Assembly: GCF_025949695.1 (NCBI RefSeq)
Contig: NZ_JAPDFL010000001.1
Location: 705,001 to 769,000, forward strand
Reading direction: 5' to 3'
DNA length: 64,000 bases
Origin: Pararhodobacter zhoushanensis
Lineage (GTDB): Bacteria > Pseudomonadota > Alphaproteobacteria > Rhodobacterales > Rhodobacteraceae
Positions 27,221 to 37,071 of this stretch are shown piece by piece; position 1 is the stretch's first letter; every line of letters begins with the position of its first letter. Made by a program: the position numbers and the translations under genes. The notes beneath the pieces are model-generated. The model worked only from the letters and a program-made list of their open reading frames with translations. It searched no databases and had not been told where the DNA came from.

Positions 27221-28849
27221 CCCTGCTGCGCGTCACCAATCTGGGCGTCGCCTTTTCGCAGGGCGGCACGGTCACACAGGCCGTCAAAGGCGTGTCGTTC
27301 GAGATCGCCGAGGGCGAGACCGTCGCGCTGGTCGGCGAGAGCGGCTCGGGAAAATCGGTGACGGCGCTCAGCACCGTGGGCCTGATGTCGGACGCGGCGC
27401 AGGTCACCGGCTCGATCACCTTTGAGGGGGCCGAGATGGTCGGCGCGCCGGTGTCCGAACTGCGGCGCGTGCGCGGCAACGACATCAGCTTCATCTTCCA
27501 AGAGCCGATGACCTCGCTCAACCCGCTGCACACGGTCGAGCGGCAGATCGAGGAATCGCTGTCGCTCCACCAAGGCCTTAGCGGCGATAAGGCTCGCGCC
27601 CGTGCGTTGGAGTTGATGGAAAAAGTCGGCATCCGCGACGCCGAAACGCGGCTGAAATCCTATCCGCACCAGCTGTCCGGCGGGCAACGTCAGCGCGTGA
27701 TGATCGCCATGGCGCTGGCCAACGGCCCCAAGCTGCTGGTCGCCGATGAGCCGACGACCGCGCTGGACGTCACCATTCAGGCGCAGATCCTTGAGCTGCT
27801 GGCCGGGCTGAAACGCTCGGAACGCATGTCGATGTTGTTCATCACGCATGATTTGAACATCGTGCGCCGCGTCGCTGACCGGGTCTGCGTCATGCAGAAC
27901 GGCGAGATCGTCGAACAGGGCCTGACCGAGCAGGTCTTCACCGCACCGCAACACCCCTACACCCGCAAATTGCTTGAGGCCGAGCCGACCGGCGCGCCAG
28001 ATCCCGTCGCCCCCGATCTCGCCCGAGATCCTGCGCACCGAAGGGCTGCGCGTCTGGTTCCCCATCACGCGCGGCTTTTTGCGGCGCACCGTCGGCCACA
28101 TCAAAGCGGTGAACGACGCGTCCCTGTCCCTGCGCGCCGGGGAAACGCTGGGGATCGTCGGCGAAAGCGGCTCGGGCAAGACCACGCTGGCGCTGGCCAT
28201 CGCGCGGCTGACCCGCTCGACCGGCAAGATCGTGTTTCTGGGCCGTGACATCTCGCCCGATACCAAAGGCAGTTCGAACGCCACTGCCCTGCGCGACCTG
28301 CGGCGTGAGATGCAGATCGTGTTTCAGGACCCGTTCGGCAGCCTCAGCCCGCGCATGACGGTTGAGGAAATCATTGCCGAAGGACTGGGCGTTCACGGCG
28401 TCCCGACTGGCGGCACGGCACGCGAAGCGGTTGCCGCGATCATGGCCGAAGTCGGGCTCGATGCGGCGATGATGGACCGCTATCCGCACGAATTCTCAGG
28501 CGGCCAGCGCCAGCGGATCGCCATCGCCCGCGCGATGATCCTGCAGCCCAAGCTGGTCATTCTGGATGAGCCGACCTCGGCGCTGGACATGACCGTGCAG
28601 GTGCAGATCGTCGAACTGCTGCGCGCCCTGCAGCGCAAACACGGTCTGGCCTATCTGTTCATCAGCCACGATTTGCGCGTTGTGCGCGCGATGTCACACA
28701 GTATTATGGTATTGAAACAAGGCGATGTGCTGGAATACGGCCCTGCGAGCCAAGTGTTTGATGCCCCCGCCCATGACTACACCCGTGCGCTTCTGGCGGC
28801 GGCGTTTGATCTAAAGACCATCGGTCGTTCGGCGGTGGAGGACGCGTGA
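27217..28849 (+). pseudogene. yejF: Peptide ABC transporter ATPase (YejF-like, two ATPase domains), one frameshift
   Basis: This gene encodes two complete ABC domains. Domain 1 is in the first frame: Walker A GESGSGKSV, signature LSGGQRQRVMIA, Walker B LLVADEPTTALD. Domain 2 is in the next frame: GESGSGKTT, FSGGQRQRIAIA, LVILDEPTSALD. YejF is normally one ~540-residue protein with both domains. The switch occurs at CCCGATCTCGCCC (28012-28024); removing one base from GATCTC gives a continuous 543-residue chain (...PVAPDSPEILRTEGL). In isolation the second frame runs 27974-28849. Both halves are intact, so a sequencing error is the likeliest explanation; two split ATPases is the alternative. 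Confidence 0.8.
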
Positions 28850-30072
28850 AAATTCTCTTCGTCCATCAGAATTTCCCCGGCCAGTTTCTGCATCTGGCCC
28901 CGGCGCTGATGGAACGCGGTCACGACGTGGTGGCCCTGACCGACGAGAGCAATGCGCGCAAATCCACCATCACCACCTATCGTTACCGCAAGCCCGATGG
29001 TCGTCCGGATTCCAAGATTTCCCAACTGGGCACCACTTATACCGAGATGACCAACCGCGCCTACCGTGTCGCGCGCGCCGCACGGGTGTTGCGCGATCAG
29101 CACGGCTATGTGCCCGATGTGATCTTTGGCCACGGCGGCTGGGGCGAAACGCTGTTCCTGCGCGAGATCTGGCCGCAGGCCCGCCTGATCGTCTACGCGG
29201 AACTCTACTATGCGCCGCGCGGGCTGGACGTCGGCTTTGATCCCGAGTTCGCCTCAAAGGATGAGGACAAAGCGCTCTCGGTTGTTGCCCGGCAGGGACA
29301 TCAGGCGCTGATGATGGCACAATGCGACGACGCGCTGGCCCCGACCGAATTTCAGGCTGATACCTTCCCCGCCTGTTTCCGCGACAAGATCACCATCATC
29401 CACGACGGTGTCGATACCGACCGGCTGACCCCCGATCCCATGGCGCGGGTCACGCTGCCCTCGGGCGTCTCGTTTCAGGCGGGCGATGAGCTGCTGACCT
29501 TCATCAACCGCAATCTCGAACCGTATCGCGGCTACCATTCCTTCGTGCGTGCCCTGCCCGAGGTGATGCGCGCCCGACCCAACGCGCAGGTGGTGATCAT
29601 CGGTGGCGATGACGTCAGCTATGGCGCGCGCCCCGGTGGCGGGCGGACGTGGAAGGACATTTTCCTTGATGAGGTGCGCGACCGGATCGACCTGACCCGT
29701 GTGCATTTCACCGGCAAAGTCCCCTACGCCACCTTCACTGGCCTGATGCAATGCACCCGGGCGCATTGCTATCTGACCGTGCCCTTCGTTTTGTCGTGGT
29801 CGATGCTTGAAGCGATGAGCGCGGGCGCGCTGGTCGTCGGTTCGCGCACCGCCCCGGTGGAAGAGCTGATCGAGGACGGGGTTAACGGCCTGTTGGTCGA
29901 TTTCTTCGACACGCGCGAGATCGCCGAAACGCTGATCGACTGCCTTGCCAGCCCCTCGGATTTTGCCGACCTGCGCCGCGCCGCGCGTGCGCATATCGTG
30001 AACAACTATGACCTCAAGCGGATCTGCTTGCCGCGTCTGATCAGCTTCGTCGAAGGGGCGCTTGCGCCATAG
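28846..30072 (+). CDS. Glycosyltransferase family 4-like protein
   Basis: A 408-residue GT-B fold protein with an N-terminal half KILFVHQNFPGQFLHLAPALMERGHDV. The C-terminal nucleotide-sugar-binding half has NLEPYRGYHSFVRALPEVMRARPNAQVVIIGGDD and the E-x7-E-like stretch SWSMLEAMSAGALVVGSRTAPVEELI. It probably transfers a sugar to a surface polysaccharide or protein. It starts with GTG overlapping the yejF stop (GTGA), so it is translationally coupled to a peptide importer, which is unusual. No other polysaccharide genes are nearby. Confidence 0.85.
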   Translation: MKILFVHQNFPGQFLHLAPALMERGHDVVALTDESNARKSTITTYRYRKPDGRPDSKISQLGTTYTEMTNRAYRVARAARVLRDQHGYVPDVIFGHGGWGETLFLREIWPQARLIVYAELYYAPRGLDVGFDPEFASKDEDKALSVVARQGHQALMMAQCDDALAPTEFQADTFPACFRDKITIIHDGVDTDRLTPDPMARVTLPSGVSFQAGDELLTFINRNLEPYRGYHSFVRALPEVMRARPNAQVVIIGGDDVSYGARPGGGRTWKDIFLDEVRDRIDLTRVHFTGKVPYATFTGLMQCTRAHCYLTVPFVLSWSMLEAMSAGALVVGSRTAPVEELIEDGVNGLLVDFFDTREIAETLIDCLASPSDFADLRRAARAHIVNNYDLKRICLPRLISFVEGALAP

Positions 30073-30075
30073 CGC

Positions 30076-31176
30076 TCAGCGCACCACCAAATCGGCGTGC
30101 AGGGCACCGGCGGCATTGATCGTGTTCAGAATGTCGATCATGTCGCGCGGTCCGACCCCCAGCGCATTCAGCCCCGCGACCACCTGCGCCAGTGACGTGC
30201 CGCCCGGTACTTCGGCCAGCCCGACGCCGGGTTCCGGTGTGATCGTCGCATCGGTGCGGGGGACAACGACGGTTTCGCCGGGGCTGAACGGGTTGGGTTG
30301 GATCGCTTGTGGCGTTTCCTCGACCCGCAGGGTCAACCCGCCCTGCGCCACGGCGACCCGGCTGATGCGCACGTCTTCGCCCATGACGATGGTGCCCGAG
30401 CGCTGATCAATCACCACCCGCGCCCGTGTCCCCGGGGCGACCACGAGGTTTTCGATCTGGCTGAGTGCATGCGCTGCCGATGACGCGCGCGTCGAGGCGA
30501 CATCCAGCACCACGGTGCCCGAATCCTGCATCGCCGCCACGCCACGGCCGAAATAGCCGTTGATCACCTGTTCGATCCTGAGCGCGGTGGTAAAATCGGC
30601 TTGTCGCAACGCCAGCCGGACGCGGGGCAGTGACGCGAGGGCAAAGTCGACCTCACGCTCAACGCGCGCGCCACCGGGGATCGAGCCCGAGGTCGGCACC
30701 CCCTCAACCACCTGCGCCGCGTCGCCGCGTGCCGCGACGCCGCCTGCGATCACCGAGCCTTGCGCCACCGCGTAAATCTGCCCGTCGGCCCCGTTCAGCG
30801 GTGTCATCACCAGCGTGCCACCGAACAGGCTGCCGGCGTCGCCGATGGCCGACACCGTTACATCGACCCGTGATCCGGTGCGGGCAAAGGGCGGCAGGGT
30901 TGCCGTGACCAGAACCGCGGCCACATTGCGGGGGCGGGACTGCTCGCCCGTCACATTGACCCCCAGACGCTCCAGGATATTGGTCATGATATCTTCCGTG
31001 AAGGGTGCATTGCGGATGCCGTCGCCGGTTCCGTCCAGACCCACCACAAGGCCATAGCCGATCAGATCGTTGCCCCGCACCCCGTCGAATTCGACAAGAT
31101 CCTTGAGGCGCACCTGCGCGGTGGCCGCGCTGGCAAACAGCGCGAGCGCCCCGATCAGCCAGAGCCAATATCGCAT
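30076..31176 (-). CDS. flgI: Flagellar P-ring protein FlgI
   Basis: A 366-residue periplasmic protein that forms the P-ring around the flagellar rod in the peptidoglycan layer. It has a signal peptide (MRYWLWLIGALALFASAATA) and the conserved start VRLKDLVEFDGVRGNDLIGYGLVVGLDGTGDGI. It also has FGGTLVMTPLNGADGQIYAVAQG and the end RDMIDILNTINAAGALHADLVVR. It overlaps the upstream flgL by one base (TAATG). It is the last gene of this minus-strand flagellar block. Confidence 0.96.
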   Translation of the reverse strand: MRYWLWLIGALALFASAATAQVRLKDLVEFDGVRGNDLIGYGLVVGLDGTGDGIRNAPFTEDIMTNILERLGVNVTGEQSRPRNVAAVLVTATLPPFARTGSRVDVTVSAIGDAGSLFGGTLVMTPLNGADGQIYAVAQGSVIAGGVAARGDAAQVVEGVPTSGSIPGGARVEREVDFALASLPRVRLALRQADFTTALRIEQVINGYFGRGVAAMQDSGTVVLDVASTRASSAAHALSQIENLVVAPGTRARVVIDQRSGTIVMGEDVRISRVAVAQGGLTLRVEETPQAIQPNPFSPGETVVVPRTDATITPEPGVGLAEVPGGTSLAQVVAGLNALGVGPRDMIDILNTINAAGALHADLVVR

Positions 31177-32183
31177 TACAGATACTCCGTCAGGTTCAGC
31201 CGTGAGGTGCGCGCCGTGACGGCATAGAGGGTCTCAAGCCGGGCCTGCGCTTCTTCAAGCCGGGTCACAGCCTCATAGGGGTCGGCGCCGACCAGATCGC
31301 TGCGGGCAATCAACAGGGCGTCGCGTTCACCCGAAAGACGGGTCAGGGTCTGATCCAGCCGTTCCTGCGACGTACCGACCGCACCCTGGGTTTCGGCCAG
31401 GGCGGGGGCTGCGCCCAGCAGTGCCTCAGCCCCGGTGCGGGCAAGAGCCCGGCGCTGGCCCTCGGTCAGTGTCAGCGTGTCGTCGCCCGCCACCGCCGAC
31501 ATGACCAACCCCGCCAGCAGTTGCCGAAGCGATGGATCGGCGGCGGTGGGCAGTGGCGCAACGGTCGACTCGCGGTCGATCGCAGCCCCCGACGCGGCAG
31601 GCCCGCCTTGATACAGGGCGGTATCGAACAGCCCGCCGGGGGTGATGATCTCGGCGTTGATCGCGTTCGCGATATCCTGAGCCGAGGTCAGCCCGGCCAG
31701 CGCGGGCGCCAGTGTCGCCAGAAGTGTTTCGGCGTCCGGCAGGGGGGCCATGTCGCTGGCGGTGCCCGAAAACATGGCGCGACCGGCAATTCGCTGGGAC
31801 AGGGTGCTGGTCAGATCTTCAAGCGCGCCGCGCGCGGCGGTTGAAGCGGTGCGCAGGGTCGCCGGCGTGGTGCCTTCGATCGACACGGCGAGCATCCGGC
31901 TGGCCGTGTCGCTGCCCATCGTCGAGGCACGCTCAAGCGCCTTTTGTGCCGCTTCAGTGGCGGCGCTCGCCTGTTTGGCGGCCTCGGTATAGGCGGCGAT
32001 GCGCGTCGTGCGGGCCTCGATCGCCGAGAGCGCGCCAAGATCACCACGCAGCTGCTTTTGCGGCGCGACCCGCTCGCCCGTTGTCAGCTCGATCCCGAGG
32101 CGCGCGACCTCGGCGCGCATGGCAAGGCCATGGCGTTTCAGCGTGGCAGGCAGGGCAAGGGTGCCGATGGATAACCATGTCAT
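31176..32183 (-). CDS. flgL: Flagellar hook-associated protein 3 (flagellin-like) FlgL
   Basis: A 335-residue alpha-helical protein that belongs to the flagellin/FlgL family by its N- and C-terminal helices (for example LGALSAIEARTTRIAAYTEAAKQA and LDQTLTRLSGERDALLIARSDLVGADPYEAVTRLEEAQARLETLYAVTARTSRLNLTEYL). It joins the hook to the filament. The assignment rests on position after flgK and on the terminal helices; the middle region is divergent. Three bases separate it from flgK. Confidence 0.85.
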   Translation of the reverse strand: MTWLSIGTLALPATLKRHGLAMRAEVARLGIELTTGERVAPQKQLRGDLGALSAIEARTTRIAAYTEAAKQASAATEAAQKALERASTMGSDTASRMLAVSIEGTTPATLRTASTAARGALEDLTSTLSQRIAGRAMFSGTASDMAPLPDAETLLATLAPALAGLTSAQDIANAINAEIITPGGLFDTALYQGGPAASGAAIDRESTVAPLPTAADPSLRQLLAGLVMSAVAGDDTLTLTEGQRRALARTGAEALLGAAPALAETQGAVGTSQERLDQTLTRLSGERDALLIARSDLVGADPYEAVTRLEEAQARLETLYAVTARTSRLNLTEYL

Positions 32184-32186
32184 GGG

Positions 32187-33614
32187 TCAGATCTCCAGCA
32201 AGTGGCGAAGCATCGCGTCAGCCGTCTGGATAACGCGGGCATTGGCGGCATAGGCCTGTTCGATCAGCAAAAGATGCTGCATTTCTTCATCCGTATCGAC
32301 GCCCTGCGCCAACAGGGTTTCGTTCAGCACCTGATTGCGGGTCTGCGCGGTGGTGGCCGTATCTTCGGCGCTTTGGCGCGACCGGGAGAGCGAGCTCATC
32401 AGGCTGCCGAGGGTTGCGGCCGCTGTCTGCAAGGGCGCCCCGGGGCCCGAGGCGATCTGCCTGTCCAACGCGCCGAGCAGTCGGCCGATCTGCGTGCTAT
32501 CGCCGATGTTTCCGGGCGCGGCGGCCCCGATGCCGTCGCGGATGCGCCACAGCTCACCGCCCGCATCGGGCAGGATCGCGGTATTGACCGCGACCCGCCC
32601 GGCGAGGCCCGGTGTCGCGGTCAAGGCACCACCGGCGTCGGTGAAGACACCCGGCGTGCCGCCAAGGCTGGGGTCGGTCGCGGGATCGGCAAAGCGGCTG
32701 ATCAGATCGGCGGCAAAGCTGTCGATCTGGGTTTGCACCGACGGCGCGTCTGTGTCGCGGATTGCGAAATTCGCCGCGAGGCGACCGCCGCCCATGGGCC
32801 CGCTGGGTGAGGTGCTCAGCGGAGTGCCATTCAGCGTCAACCCGGACAGGCCACTGCCGACACTCATGCTGGCGTCGACGGCGGGGGTGCGGGTGAAGCC
32901 GAACTCGACCGGTTTGGAATCCAGCAAAAGCTGGCCCGAGGCGGTGTAGAGCATCACGCGCCCATGCTCGCGCGGGTATTCGCGCAAGGGCACGATTTCG
33001 GACAGGTGCGAGATCACGGCCTGACGCTCGTCCAGCAGGCCAACCACAGATTGATCACTCGATTGCAGGCGCACGATCTGGTCGTTGAGCGTGTCGATCC
33101 GCGCCAGACCTTCGTTCAGGCTGCGGACATCCTGCGCGATGGCATAATCGGCATCGGCCCTGAGTTGTTGCACCGTTTCCTCGATCCGGCCCAGATGCCC
33201 GGTCAGCGCGACGGCGCTGTCGGCCACCGCCGAGAGCCGGCTGTCCAGATCGGGGCGTTCCGCGGCGGATATCAGCGCAGTGTCAAAGGCAGAAAGCGCG
33301 GCGGACAGGCCGCTGCCGGGCAGACCCACGGCGGTTTCTACCCGCTGCCAGAATGCATTGCTGCGCGTGCCAGCATGCGCCGACGCCCCCGAGTCGCGCA
33401 CAAGGCCCAACAAGGCCGGATCGACGCGGCGGGTGATCGAGGCGACCCGCACGCCGCCGCCGGTGCCCGCCAACGAGGCGGACACCAGGTTGATTTCGCG
33501 CGCCGCATAGCCGTCGGTCAGGGCGTTGGCGACGTTGGCCGAGGCCACCTGAACGGCGCGCGCGGACGCGGTCAGGCCCGATGTGGCGTTGTTGAGTGCA
33601 CTGGAAATGCTCAT
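32187..33614 (-). CDS. flgK: Flagellar hook-associated protein 1 FlgK
   Basis: A 475-residue hook-filament junction protein. The N-terminus MSISSALNNATSGLTASARAVQVASANVANALTDGYAARE is the classic rod/hook/HAP motif. The C-terminus VDTDEEMQHLLLIEQAYAANARVIQTADAMLRHLLEI is the matching helix for axial assembly. The middle part is Ala/Gly-rich and variable. It is in the order flgE-flgK-flgL-flgI, all minus strand with short gaps, indicating one late flagellar operon. Confidence 0.95.
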   Translation of the reverse strand: MSISSALNNATSGLTASARAVQVASANVANALTDGYAAREINLVSASLAGTGGGVRVASITRRVDPALLGLVRDSGASAHAGTRSNAFWQRVETAVGLPGSGLSAALSAFDTALISAAERPDLDSRLSAVADSAVALTGHLGRIEETVQQLRADADYAIAQDVRSLNEGLARIDTLNDQIVRLQSSDQSVVGLLDERQAVISHLSEIVPLREYPREHGRVMLYTASGQLLLDSKPVEFGFTRTPAVDASMSVGSGLSGLTLNGTPLSTSPSGPMGGGRLAANFAIRDTDAPSVQTQIDSFAADLISRFADPATDPSLGGTPGVFTDAGGALTATPGLAGRVAVNTAILPDAGGELWRIRDGIGAAAPGNIGDSTQIGRLLGALDRQIASGPGAPLQTAAATLGSLMSSLSRSRQSAEDTATTAQTRNQVLNETLLAQGVDTDEEMQHLLLIEQAYAANARVIQTADAMLRHLLEI

Positions 33615-33633
33615 GATGGCGCCCTTTCAGCGG

Positions 33634-34944
33634 TTATCGTTTGATGTTGGTGGTTTCTTGCAACATCTCGTCCACGGTCTGGATGACCTTGGCGTTCGAC
33701 GAATAAGCGCGCTGGGTCTGGATCATGTCGGTCAGTTCCGCCGCGATGTCGGTTGCGCTTTCCTCCCGTGCGAAGCTGAGGATTTCGCCGGTCGGGCCGT
33801 CGCCCGCATCCCACAGGAACAGGCTGCCGGATTCGGCCGAGGCGCGGAAAGCCTGGCTGTCGAGTGCCGTCAGCCCGTTGGGATTGGGCACGTCGATCAG
33901 CGGAACCTGCGCGATCGTGCGGATCAGGCCAGAGTCATAGTAGGCTTTGACCAACCCGTTGGCATCAACCTGTACCCCGGCCAGTGCCTGAACCGGCGCG
34001 CCGTTGCGGTCGATGGACACCGGGATGAAGTCGTTCGCCATTTGCGAGAGGCTGTCCTCATCGGCGACAGCGCCGATGTTCAGGGCGATATCCTGTCCGG
34101 CGACCGTTACGGTGAACTCACCGGTCACCGCATCATACGCCCCGCCCGCCGCGCCGACATCCTGCGTCACGCTGAGGATGCGGCCGCCATTGGGCGGTGT
34201 GTCGTCGAAGGTGATGCGGTATTCGCCGATCACCGAGCCGTCGTTGGTGTCGGTGATCGTCGCCAGCCATTCGTTCGAGCTGCCGGTGACCGGAATTGTC
34301 GGCTGGAAATGCATATTGAGCGATTCGGTGGTGCCCAGAGCGGTGTAATATTCAAGTCCGACATCATGCCCGACGCTTTCGGAATCAAAGCGCGTGGCGG
34401 TTGCGGGCAGGTTGGCGCGGACCGAGATGCGCGAGGTCGGGTCCGACGCGAACTGGTTGGCGTTGATATTGACCGGCACCAGCCCGCCGATGTTATCGCG
34501 CGGGTAGGCGCCGATGGTGCCATCTGCCTCAGCCGGCCAGCCCAGCAGGACCAGCCCGGCGGGGTTGGTCAGGACGCCGTTGGCATCAGGGCGGAATGAC
34601 CCGGTGGTGGTCATCATCAGCGGCAATGTGCCGCCCGCAAGGACGGCGTTGCTGGACGTGACGGGCAGGAAGCCGCGCCCGCTGATCGCAAGATCGGTCG
34701 CGTTCGAACTGCCGGTGATCGCGCCATGCTGATCAATCAGGCGCAGCGTCGACGCGCGCACGCCGCCGGCGATATAGGCCCCGGACTGCGCGCCGCCGAT
34801 GACCATCGACTGAAACGAGGCGACGACGCGCTTGTAGCCTTGTGTCCCCGAATTGGAGATGTTGTCCGAGATTGCAGCGAGCCGGGTCGAGTTCGCGTTC
34901 AGACCGGCGATCCCGGCGTTGAACGATGAATAAAGGGTAGACAT
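33634..34944 (-). CDS. flgE: Flagellar hook protein FlgE
   Basis: A 436-residue hook subunit. It begins MSTLYSSFNAGIAGLNANSTRLAAISDNISNSGTQGYKRVVASFQSMV and ends ELTDMIQTQRAYSSNAKVIQTVDEMLQETTNIKR, the conserved termini of rod/hook proteins. The start at 34944 was chosen over an upstream frame to 34992 because homology begins there. The hook links the basal body to the filament. It lies 84 bp downstream of motB and 19 bp before flgK. Confidence 0.94.
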   Translation of the reverse strand: MSTLYSSFNAGIAGLNANSTRLAAISDNISNSGTQGYKRVVASFQSMVIGGAQSGAYIAGGVRASTLRLIDQHGAITGSSNATDLAISGRGFLPVTSSNAVLAGGTLPLMMTTTGSFRPDANGVLTNPAGLVLLGWPAEADGTIGAYPRDNIGGLVPVNINANQFASDPTSRISVRANLPATATRFDSESVGHDVGLEYYTALGTTESLNMHFQPTIPVTGSSNEWLATITDTNDGSVIGEYRITFDDTPPNGGRILSVTQDVGAAGGAYDAVTGEFTVTVAGQDIALNIGAVADEDSLSQMANDFIPVSIDRNGAPVQALAGVQVDANGLVKAYYDSGLIRTIAQVPLIDVPNPNGLTALDSQAFRASAESGSLFLWDAGDGPTGEILSFAREESATDIAAELTDMIQTQRAYSSNAKVIQTVDEMLQETTNIKR

Positions 34945-35028
34945 GGCGTTGGCCTTTCGAGCTGGTGCGGAGCGATTGATCCGACACTGCACGACGGGCG
35001 TTAATGTGCGCCTAACGCCGTTCCACCG

Positions 35029-35829
35029 TCACGACTGCTGCCGCAAAAGGATCAGTTCCAGACGGTTGTTGCGCACCGACATCGGGTTCGGATCGGCCGG
35101 GCGACGGTCGGCGTGACCTGTCACGCGGGCCAGACGCGCCGGGTCCAAACCCGCAGCGTCAAGCAGGCGGCGTACCCGGTCGGCCCGCGCGGTCGAGAGC
35201 TGCCAGCGCGGATCATTGGCCTGCACCACGGTATAGCTGCGCGTATGGCCTTCAATCGACAAGCGATTGACGACCATAGAGAAAATCTGCGACGTGACGA
35301 TGATGATCTGCTCAAGCACCGGCTCGGGCAGGTCGGTGTCGGTGATGAACAGCGGTGCGCCGGGAAGATCGAAAAGTTCGATCACCAGCCCCTCATCGGT
35401 GACGCGGGTTACCACATGGCGCAGCGCCTGATCCATAAGGGCGCTTTCGCCACCCAGACCGTTCAGATGTTCCTGAAGTTCTTCAAAGCTGGCGGTTTCG
35501 GCGCGCGTGTCGGTGCCTGATTCGGTTGCTTCGTCTTCGGGCCGGGCCGGCGCGGCCTGTGTGCGGGTCTCTACATCGGTGCCGCCAAACATCCCCTCAC
35601 CGCCAGACGAGATCCGGTGAACCGGTATCGACGGATTGAAGTAATCCGCCAGCCCGCGGCGTTGTGATTCGGTTGTTGCCCCCAGCAGCCACATCATCAG
35701 AAAGAACGCCATCATCGCGGTCACAAAGTCCGCATAAGCCACTTTCCAGGCGCCGCCATGATGGCCGCCGCCCTTCACGATTTTCTTTCGTTTGATGATG
35801 ATCGGCGCGGCGTTGTTTTGCCGGCTCAT
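35029..35829 (-). CDS. motB: Flagellar motor stator protein MotB
   Basis: A 266-residue stator subunit with a Lys/Arg-rich cytoplasmic start (IIIKRKKIVKGG) and one transmembrane helix. That helix carries the essential proton-binding Asp34 (AYADFVTAMMAFFLMMWLL). A Glu/Thr-rich linker and a C-terminal OmpA-like peptidoglycan-binding domain (SIEGHTRSYTV, RADRVRRLLDAAGLDPARL) follow. It works with MotA, which is not in the window. It is the first gene of the flagellar block, about 57 bp after a phosphatase gene. Confidence 0.94.
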   Translation of the reverse strand: MSRQNNAAPIIIKRKKIVKGGGHHGGAWKVAYADFVTAMMAFFLMMWLLGATTESQRRGLADYFNPSIPVHRISSGGEGMFGGTDVETRTQAAPARPEDEATESGTDTRAETASFEELQEHLNGLGGESALMDQALRHVVTRVTDEGLVIELFDLPGAPLFITDTDLPEPVLEQIIIVTSQIFSMVVNRLSIEGHTRSYTVVQANDPRWQLSTARADRVRRLLDAAGLDPARLARVTGHADRRPADPNPMSVRNNRLELILLRQQS

Positions 35830-35886
35830 CCCATCATTCCTTCAGTCACCCAAGCCAAAAGCTAGCAGACAGGTGTGAAGCGGGGG

Positions 35887-36615
35887 TTAAGCGTTGCCGG
35901 GTGCGCGAAGCGGTTCGCGGCCTTCGGGCGTCAGCACAAAGACGTCACTACCTTCAACCACGATGGTGGTCAGCGGCCCGCCATAGGCCGCGCCGCTGTC
36001 GATGTTCACGCGGTTGCCGTAATGGGTGGGGGCGTCGATATTGGTGTGACCGTGGATCACCAGCCAAGGGTGGGGCTGGGTGAACTCAAGAAACGGGCCG
36101 CGAATCCAGCTCAGATCATCCTCGACCTGATCGTCCAGCGCGACGCCGGGGCGCACGCCGGCATGCACGAACAGCACCTCACCGCGCAGGCAATAGCCCG
36201 GCAGATCGTTCAGGAAGGCGCGGTGCCCCTGCGGGACGGCGGCGCTGGCCTCGGCCGGGCTGGCGTCGGGTGCTGCGCCGTAGCTTTGCAGTGTCGTGCC
36301 GCCCCCGATGCGCGGGTTCAGATAATCCAGATCGGCCCGCAGGATCGGGTCATGTTTGCCGTCGAGAAACAGCGTGAACATGCGGTCATGGTTACCCTTG
36401 AGGACGACCCAGGGCTTGCCGGCCAGCTGCCCTTTGAGCAGCAGATCCACCACGCCGCGCGAATCCGGGCCGCGATCGACCAGATCACCGACATGAACCA
36501 CCGGGGATTCGGCATCACCAACCCGCGCGCGGTCTGCGGCGATCAGGTCATGGGCCTGATGCAAAAGGTGGATCTGGCCGTGGATGTCGCCGATGGCATA
36601 GGTGCGAAGGGTCAT
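35887..36615 (-). CDS. PPP-family metallophosphatase (serine/threonine phosphatase-like)
   Basis: A 242-residue metallophosphoesterase with the ordered signature motifs GDIHGQ, GDLVDRG, LKGNHD, VHAG and HGHTN, which bind two metal ions. It resembles bacterial PrpA/PphA-type protein phosphatases and symmetrical bis-nucleotide phosphatase relatives; protein or nucleotide substrate cannot be told apart. The start at 36615 was chosen because homology begins at MTLRTYAIGDIHG; the frame continues upstream to 36762 without support. It may be cotranscribed with the flagellar genes downstream. Confidence 0.85.
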   Translation of the reverse strand: MTLRTYAIGDIHGQIHLLHQAHDLIAADRARVGDAESPVVHVGDLVDRGPDSRGVVDLLLKGQLAGKPWVVLKGNHDRMFTLFLDGKHDPILRADLDYLNPRIGGGTTLQSYGAAPDASPAEASAAVPQGHRAFLNDLPGYCLRGEVLFVHAGVRPGVALDDQVEDDLSWIRGPFLEFTQPHPWLVIHGHTNIDAPTHYGNRVNIDSGAAYGGPLTTIVVEGSDVFVLTPEGREPLRAPGNA

Positions 36616-37071
36616 GGATCCGTCCGGTTGGCGTTTGGCCCGGTTGTCGGCCAATTCGCATCCGAGTTCAATGCATCCGGGCCGGTCGCGCATCGGTCGC
36701 GCGTCCGAATGCAGGTGAGAACCGAGGTTTTCCCCAACGTCAACCACCACGCAAACCGGCAAGTTGCTGCGTTCGGTGATCCCGGAACAGGAAGACAGTT
36801 GCCGAATGCGCGCCGAACGGTAAAGTTGGCGTTAGCGCAACACTGCGACCGGTTGATGAAACTTTGACCTGAGTCGCGGAACGCTGAACAGACGGCCGGT
36901 CAACGGCGCGCAGAAAAAGGGGAGCTCTAGCCACGACCTCTGCTCGCAGCCTTTGCGACACGGAGCGTACTGACCCACCGGGCAGTGCGACCGCACAACA
37001 ACGGCTCTGGAACCGGCCCGCGAGGCCGGCAACCGGACGGCCACATACTTGATCCACAGGAAGGATACGAC
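36616..37071. other. 456-bp non-coding intergenic region
   Basis: It lies between the divergent phosphatase and the amino-acid ABC transporter genes. It has no frame with convincing homology. A small hairpin CCGGCC-CGCGA-GGCCGG lies at 37013-37029, and the ribosome-binding site AGGAAGGA precedes 37072. The promoters of both genes should lie here, but I found no convincing -35/-10 pair. Confidence 0.5.

Noticed and set aside
36985..37071. Upstream extension of the livJ frame
   Set aside because: Lies before a clear signal peptide and ribosome-binding site at 37072.
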